Shown one piece after another: positions 61,676 through 64,000 of a stretch of DNA of 64,000 bases. Under the pieces are notes generated by a model that was given only the letters and a program-made list of their open reading frames with translations, was not told the origin of the DNA and did no database searches. The DNA comes from Huaxiibacter chinensis (GTDB lineage: Bacteria > Pseudomonadota > Gammaproteobacteria > Enterobacterales > Enterobacteriaceae): NCBI RefSeq assembly GCF_022171985.1, contig NZ_JAJVHF010000003.1:248001-312000 (forward strand), written 5' to 3'. Each line of letters starts with the position of its first letter. Position 1 is the stretch's first letter. Both the position numbers and the translations under genes were made by a program.

Positions 61676-63207
61676 AAATTCGTTCACAAGTCGGCATGGT
61701 GCTGAATCTGGATAAGTGCATCGGCTGTCATACCTGCTCAGTCACCTGTAAAAACGTCTGGACCAGCCGTGAAGGCACAGAGTACGCCTGGTTCAACAAC
61801 GTGGAAACCAAACCAGGCACCGGTTTCCCGACCAACTGGGAAGATCAGGATAAATACAAGGGCGGCTGGATCCGCAAAATCAACGGTAAAATTCAGCCGC
61901 GTATGGGTAACCGTGCGATGCTGCTCGGCAAAATCTTCGCCAACCCGCATCTGCCGGGCATTGATGATTACTACGAGCCGTTTGATTTCGACTATCAAAA
62001 TCTGCATAACGCCGCGGAAGGGAAATACCAGCCGATTGCCCGTCCACGTTCGCTGATCACCGGTCAGCGCATGGCGAAGATCGAGAAAGGCCCGAACTGG
62101 GAAGACGATCTGGGCGGCGAGTTCGAGAAGCTGTCGAAAGACAAAAACTTCGAGAACATGCAGAAGGCGATGTACGGCCAGTTCGAAAACACCTTCATGA
62201 TGTATCTGCCACGTCTGTGCGAACACTGTCTGAACCCGGCATGTGTGGCGACCTGCCCGAGCGGGGCTATCTACAAACGTGAAGAAGACGGCATCGTGCT
62301 GATTGATCAGGATAAATGCCGCGGCTGGCGTATGTGCATCACCGGTTGCCCGTACAAAAAAATCTACTTCAACTGGAAGAGCGGTAAGTCCGAGAAGTGC
62401 ATCTTCTGCTATCCACGTATTGAAGCCGGTATGCCAACCGTCTGTTCCGAAAGCTGCGTGGGCCGTATCCGTTACCTCGGCGTACTGCTGTACGACGCGG
62501 ATGCGATTGAAAATGCAGCGAGCACCGAGAACGAAAAAGATCTGTATCAGCGTCAGCTGGACGTGTTCCTCGATCCAAACGACCCGAAAGTGATTGAGCA
62601 GGCGCTGAAAGACGGCGTGCCGCAGAGCGTGATTGACGCGGCGCAGCAGTCGCCGGTCTACAAAATGGCGATGGACTGGAAGCTGGCGCTGCCGCTGCAT
62701 CCGGAATACCGCACGCTACCGATGGTCTGGTATGTGCCACCGTTGTCTCCGATTCAGTCTGCAGCCGATGCGGGTGAGCTGGGCGGTAACGGCATTCTGC
62801 CAGACGTGGAAAGCCTGCGTATCCCGGTTCAGTATCTGGCTAATCTGCTGACGGCAGGCGATACCCAGCCGGTGCTGCTGGCGCTGAAGCGTATGCTGGC
62901 GATGCGTCACTTCAAACGTGCGGAAACCGTAGACGGCGTTATCGATACGCGTGCACTGGAAGAGGTGGGCTTAAGCGAAGCGCAGGCGCAGGAGATGTAT
63001 CGTTACCTGGCCATCGCCAACTACGAAGATCGTTTCGTGGTGCCGTCCAGCCACCGTGAACAGGCGCGTGACGCCTTCCCGGAAAAAAGCGGTTGCGGCT
63101 TTACCTTCGGTGACGGTTGCCACGGTTCAGACACTAAATTCAACCTGTTCAACAGCCGTCGCATTGATGCGATGGATGTGACCAGCAAAACGGAGCCGCA
63201 CCAATGA
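61672..63207 (+). CDS. narH: Respiratory nitrate reductase A beta subunit NarH
   Basis: 511-residue Fe-S electron-transfer subunit. Four cysteine groups are present: CIGCHTCSVTC, CEHCLNPACVATC, CRGWRMCITGC and CIFCYPRIEAGMPTVCSESC. The Trp in CRGW replaces a cysteine, as expected for the 3Fe-4S cluster of NarH. It passes electrons from NarI haems to NarG. ATGA overlap with narG; its stop overlaps narJ. Confidence 0.98.
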   Translation: MKIRSQVGMVLNLDKCIGCHTCSVTCKNVWTSREGTEYAWFNNVETKPGTGFPTNWEDQDKYKGGWIRKINGKIQPRMGNRAMLLGKIFANPHLPGIDDYYEPFDFDYQNLHNAAEGKYQPIARPRSLITGQRMAKIEKGPNWEDDLGGEFEKLSKDKNFENMQKAMYGQFENTFMMYLPRLCEHCLNPACVATCPSGAIYKREEDGIVLIDQDKCRGWRMCITGCPYKKIYFNWKSGKSEKCIFCYPRIEAGMPTVCSESCVGRIRYLGVLLYDADAIENAASTENEKDLYQRQLDVFLDPNDPKVIEQALKDGVPQSVIDAAQQSPVYKMAMDWKLALPLHPEYRTLPMVWYVPPLSPIQSAADAGELGGNGILPDVESLRIPVQYLANLLTAGDTQPVLLALKRMLAMRHFKRAETVDGVIDTRALEEVGLSEAQAQEMYRYLAIANYEDRFVVPSSHREQARDAFPEKSGCGFTFGDGCHGSDTKFNLFNSRRIDAMDVTSKTEPHQ

Positions 63208-63914
63208 TTGAACTCGTCATTGTTTCGCGTCTGCTCGAGTACCCGGATGCTGCGCTGGCGCAGCATCAACAGGAACTTTTCGATGCACTCGCGTCATCAG
63301 AAAACCTGGACAAGGAAGATGCCCATCAACTGGGCGTGTTCCTCCGTGATTTGCTGGCACGGGATCTGCTGGATGCGCAGTCGGACTACAGTCAACTGTT
63401 TGATCGTGGACGTGCCACCTCGCTGCTGTTGTTTGAACACGTTCACGGGGAGTCCCGCGACCGTGGTCAGGCGATGGTAGACCTGATGGCTCAGTACGAG
63501 GCGCAAGGCCTACAGCTGGACAGCCGGGAGTTGCCGGACCATCTGCCGCTGTACCTGGAATACCTGGCGCAGCTGCCAAAAGAGGAGGCGCTTGGCGGTC
63601 TGTCCGACATAGCACCGATTCTGGCGCTGCTGAGCGCACGTCTGCAACAGCGAGAAAGTCGTTATGCGGTGCTGTTTGATCTGCTGGTGAAGCTGGCAAA
63701 TACGGCCATTGACAGTGAAAAAGTGGCCGAAAAAATTGCCGATGAAGCGCGCGACGATACGCCGCAGGCGCTGGATGCAGTCTGGGAAGAAGAGCAGGTG
63801 AAATTCTTTGCAGACCAGAGTTGCGGTGAATCGGATATTACCACCCACCAGCGTCGTTTTGCCGGAGCGGTTGCCCCGCAATATTTGAATATCTCAAACG
63901 GAGGACAGCAATAA
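63204..63914 (+). CDS. narJ: Nitrate reductase maturation chaperone NarJ
   Basis: 236-residue all-helical TorD/NarJ-family chaperone, not part of the final enzyme. It holds apo-NarGH until the Mo cofactor and FS0 cluster are inserted and the complex docks on NarI. Conserved [29 protein letters not shown] is the family core. ATGA overlap with narH (63204-63207); its TAA shares a base with the narI ATG. Confidence 0.97.
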   Translation: MIELVIVSRLLEYPDAALAQHQQELFDALASSENLDKEDAHQLGVFLRDLLARDLLDAQSDYSQLFDRGRATSLLLFEHVHGESRDRGQAMVDLMAQYEAQGLQLDSRELPDHLPLYLEYLAQLPKEEALGGLSDIAPILALLSARLQQRESRYAVLFDLLVKLANTAIDSEKVAEKIADEARDDTPQALDAVWEEEQVKFFADQSCGESDITTHQRRFAGAVAPQYLNISNGGQQ

Positions 63915-64000
63915 TGCACTTCCTTAATATGTTCTTCTTCGATATCTATCCGTACATTGCCGGGGCGGTATTTTTGATTGGTAGCTGGGTGCGTTATGAC
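63914..64000 (+). CDS. narI: Respiratory nitrate reductase gamma subunit NarI, N-terminal fragment
   Basis: The first 29 codons of the cytochrome b subunit that oxidises quinol and anchors Nar[19 protein letters not shown] and the start of helix 1 ([12 protein letters not shown]) match E. coli NarI. The gene runs off the right edge, so the haem ligands are outside the window. The start overlaps the narJ stop (TAATG). Confidence 0.95.
   Translation, partial: MHFLNMFFFDIYPYIAGAVFLIGSWVRYD

Overview
This window is a contiguous piece of an enterobacterial chromosome. Nearly every gene has a full-length, high-identity counterpart in Escherichia coli, in the order fadD-rnd-min-dsbB-nhaB-fadR-dadAX-treA-ychF-pth-prs-hemA-prfA-kdsA-chaABC-narXL-narK-narGHJI. 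It also carries an assimilatory nitrate (nas) operon and lacks hlyE, umuDC, pliG and ycgJ at their E. coli positions. That points to Enterobacter or a close relative (Lelliottia, Leclercia, Klebsiella). The genus is inferred from recalled protein sequences and synteny; no search was run. I saw no tRNA, rRNA, CRISPR array, insertion sequence, integrase or prophage gene.

Layout. 1-4.4 kb: tail of fadD, rnd, minCDE, ycgL, ycgM. 4.4-12.5 kb: ycgN, dsbB, nhaB, fadR, ycgB, dadAX. 12.5-19.0 kb: cvrA, ldcA, emtA, ycgR, ymgE, treA. 19.0-23.1 kb: a RafY-like glycoporin and a YdeP-type molybdopterin oxidoreductase, an accessory pair absent from this place in E. coli. 23.3-36.9 kb: ychF, pth, ychH, dauA, prs, ispE, lolB, hemA, prfA, prmC, sirB2, sirB1, kdsA, chaA. 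37.1-41.0 kb: chaB, chaC, a DUF1883-like small protein, a chemoreceptor, ychN. 41.1-52.0 kb: nasR and nasFED-(CB fusion)-A. 52.0-64.0 kb: ychO, narL, narX, narK, narG, narH, narJ and the first 29 codons of narI (cut by the window edge).

Nitrogen metabolism fills the last third. The nas operon imports nitrate (NasFED), reduces it to nitrite (NasA) and reduces nitrite to ammonium (NasB). Its leader shows a sigma-54 promoter, two hexaloop hairpins of the ANTAR-target type and a strong terminator that competes with the second hairpin, which fits NasR-dependent antitermination. The respiratory system follows: the NarX/NarL sensor-regulator pair, the NarK transporter and the membrane nitrate reductase NarGHI with chaperone NarJ. 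FNR sites and NarL heptamers are visible upstream of narK and narG.

The most unusual item is one 3,987-bp open frame in which a NasC-like flavoprotein is fused to NasB (NirB-like), itself ending in a NirD-like domain. Other signals worth a look are matched sigma-28 promoters for ycgR and the chemoreceptor, a TTG start with a U-run leader for rnd, and class II CRP arrangements before dadA and ychH. I found no clear candidate for a wholly undescribed system.
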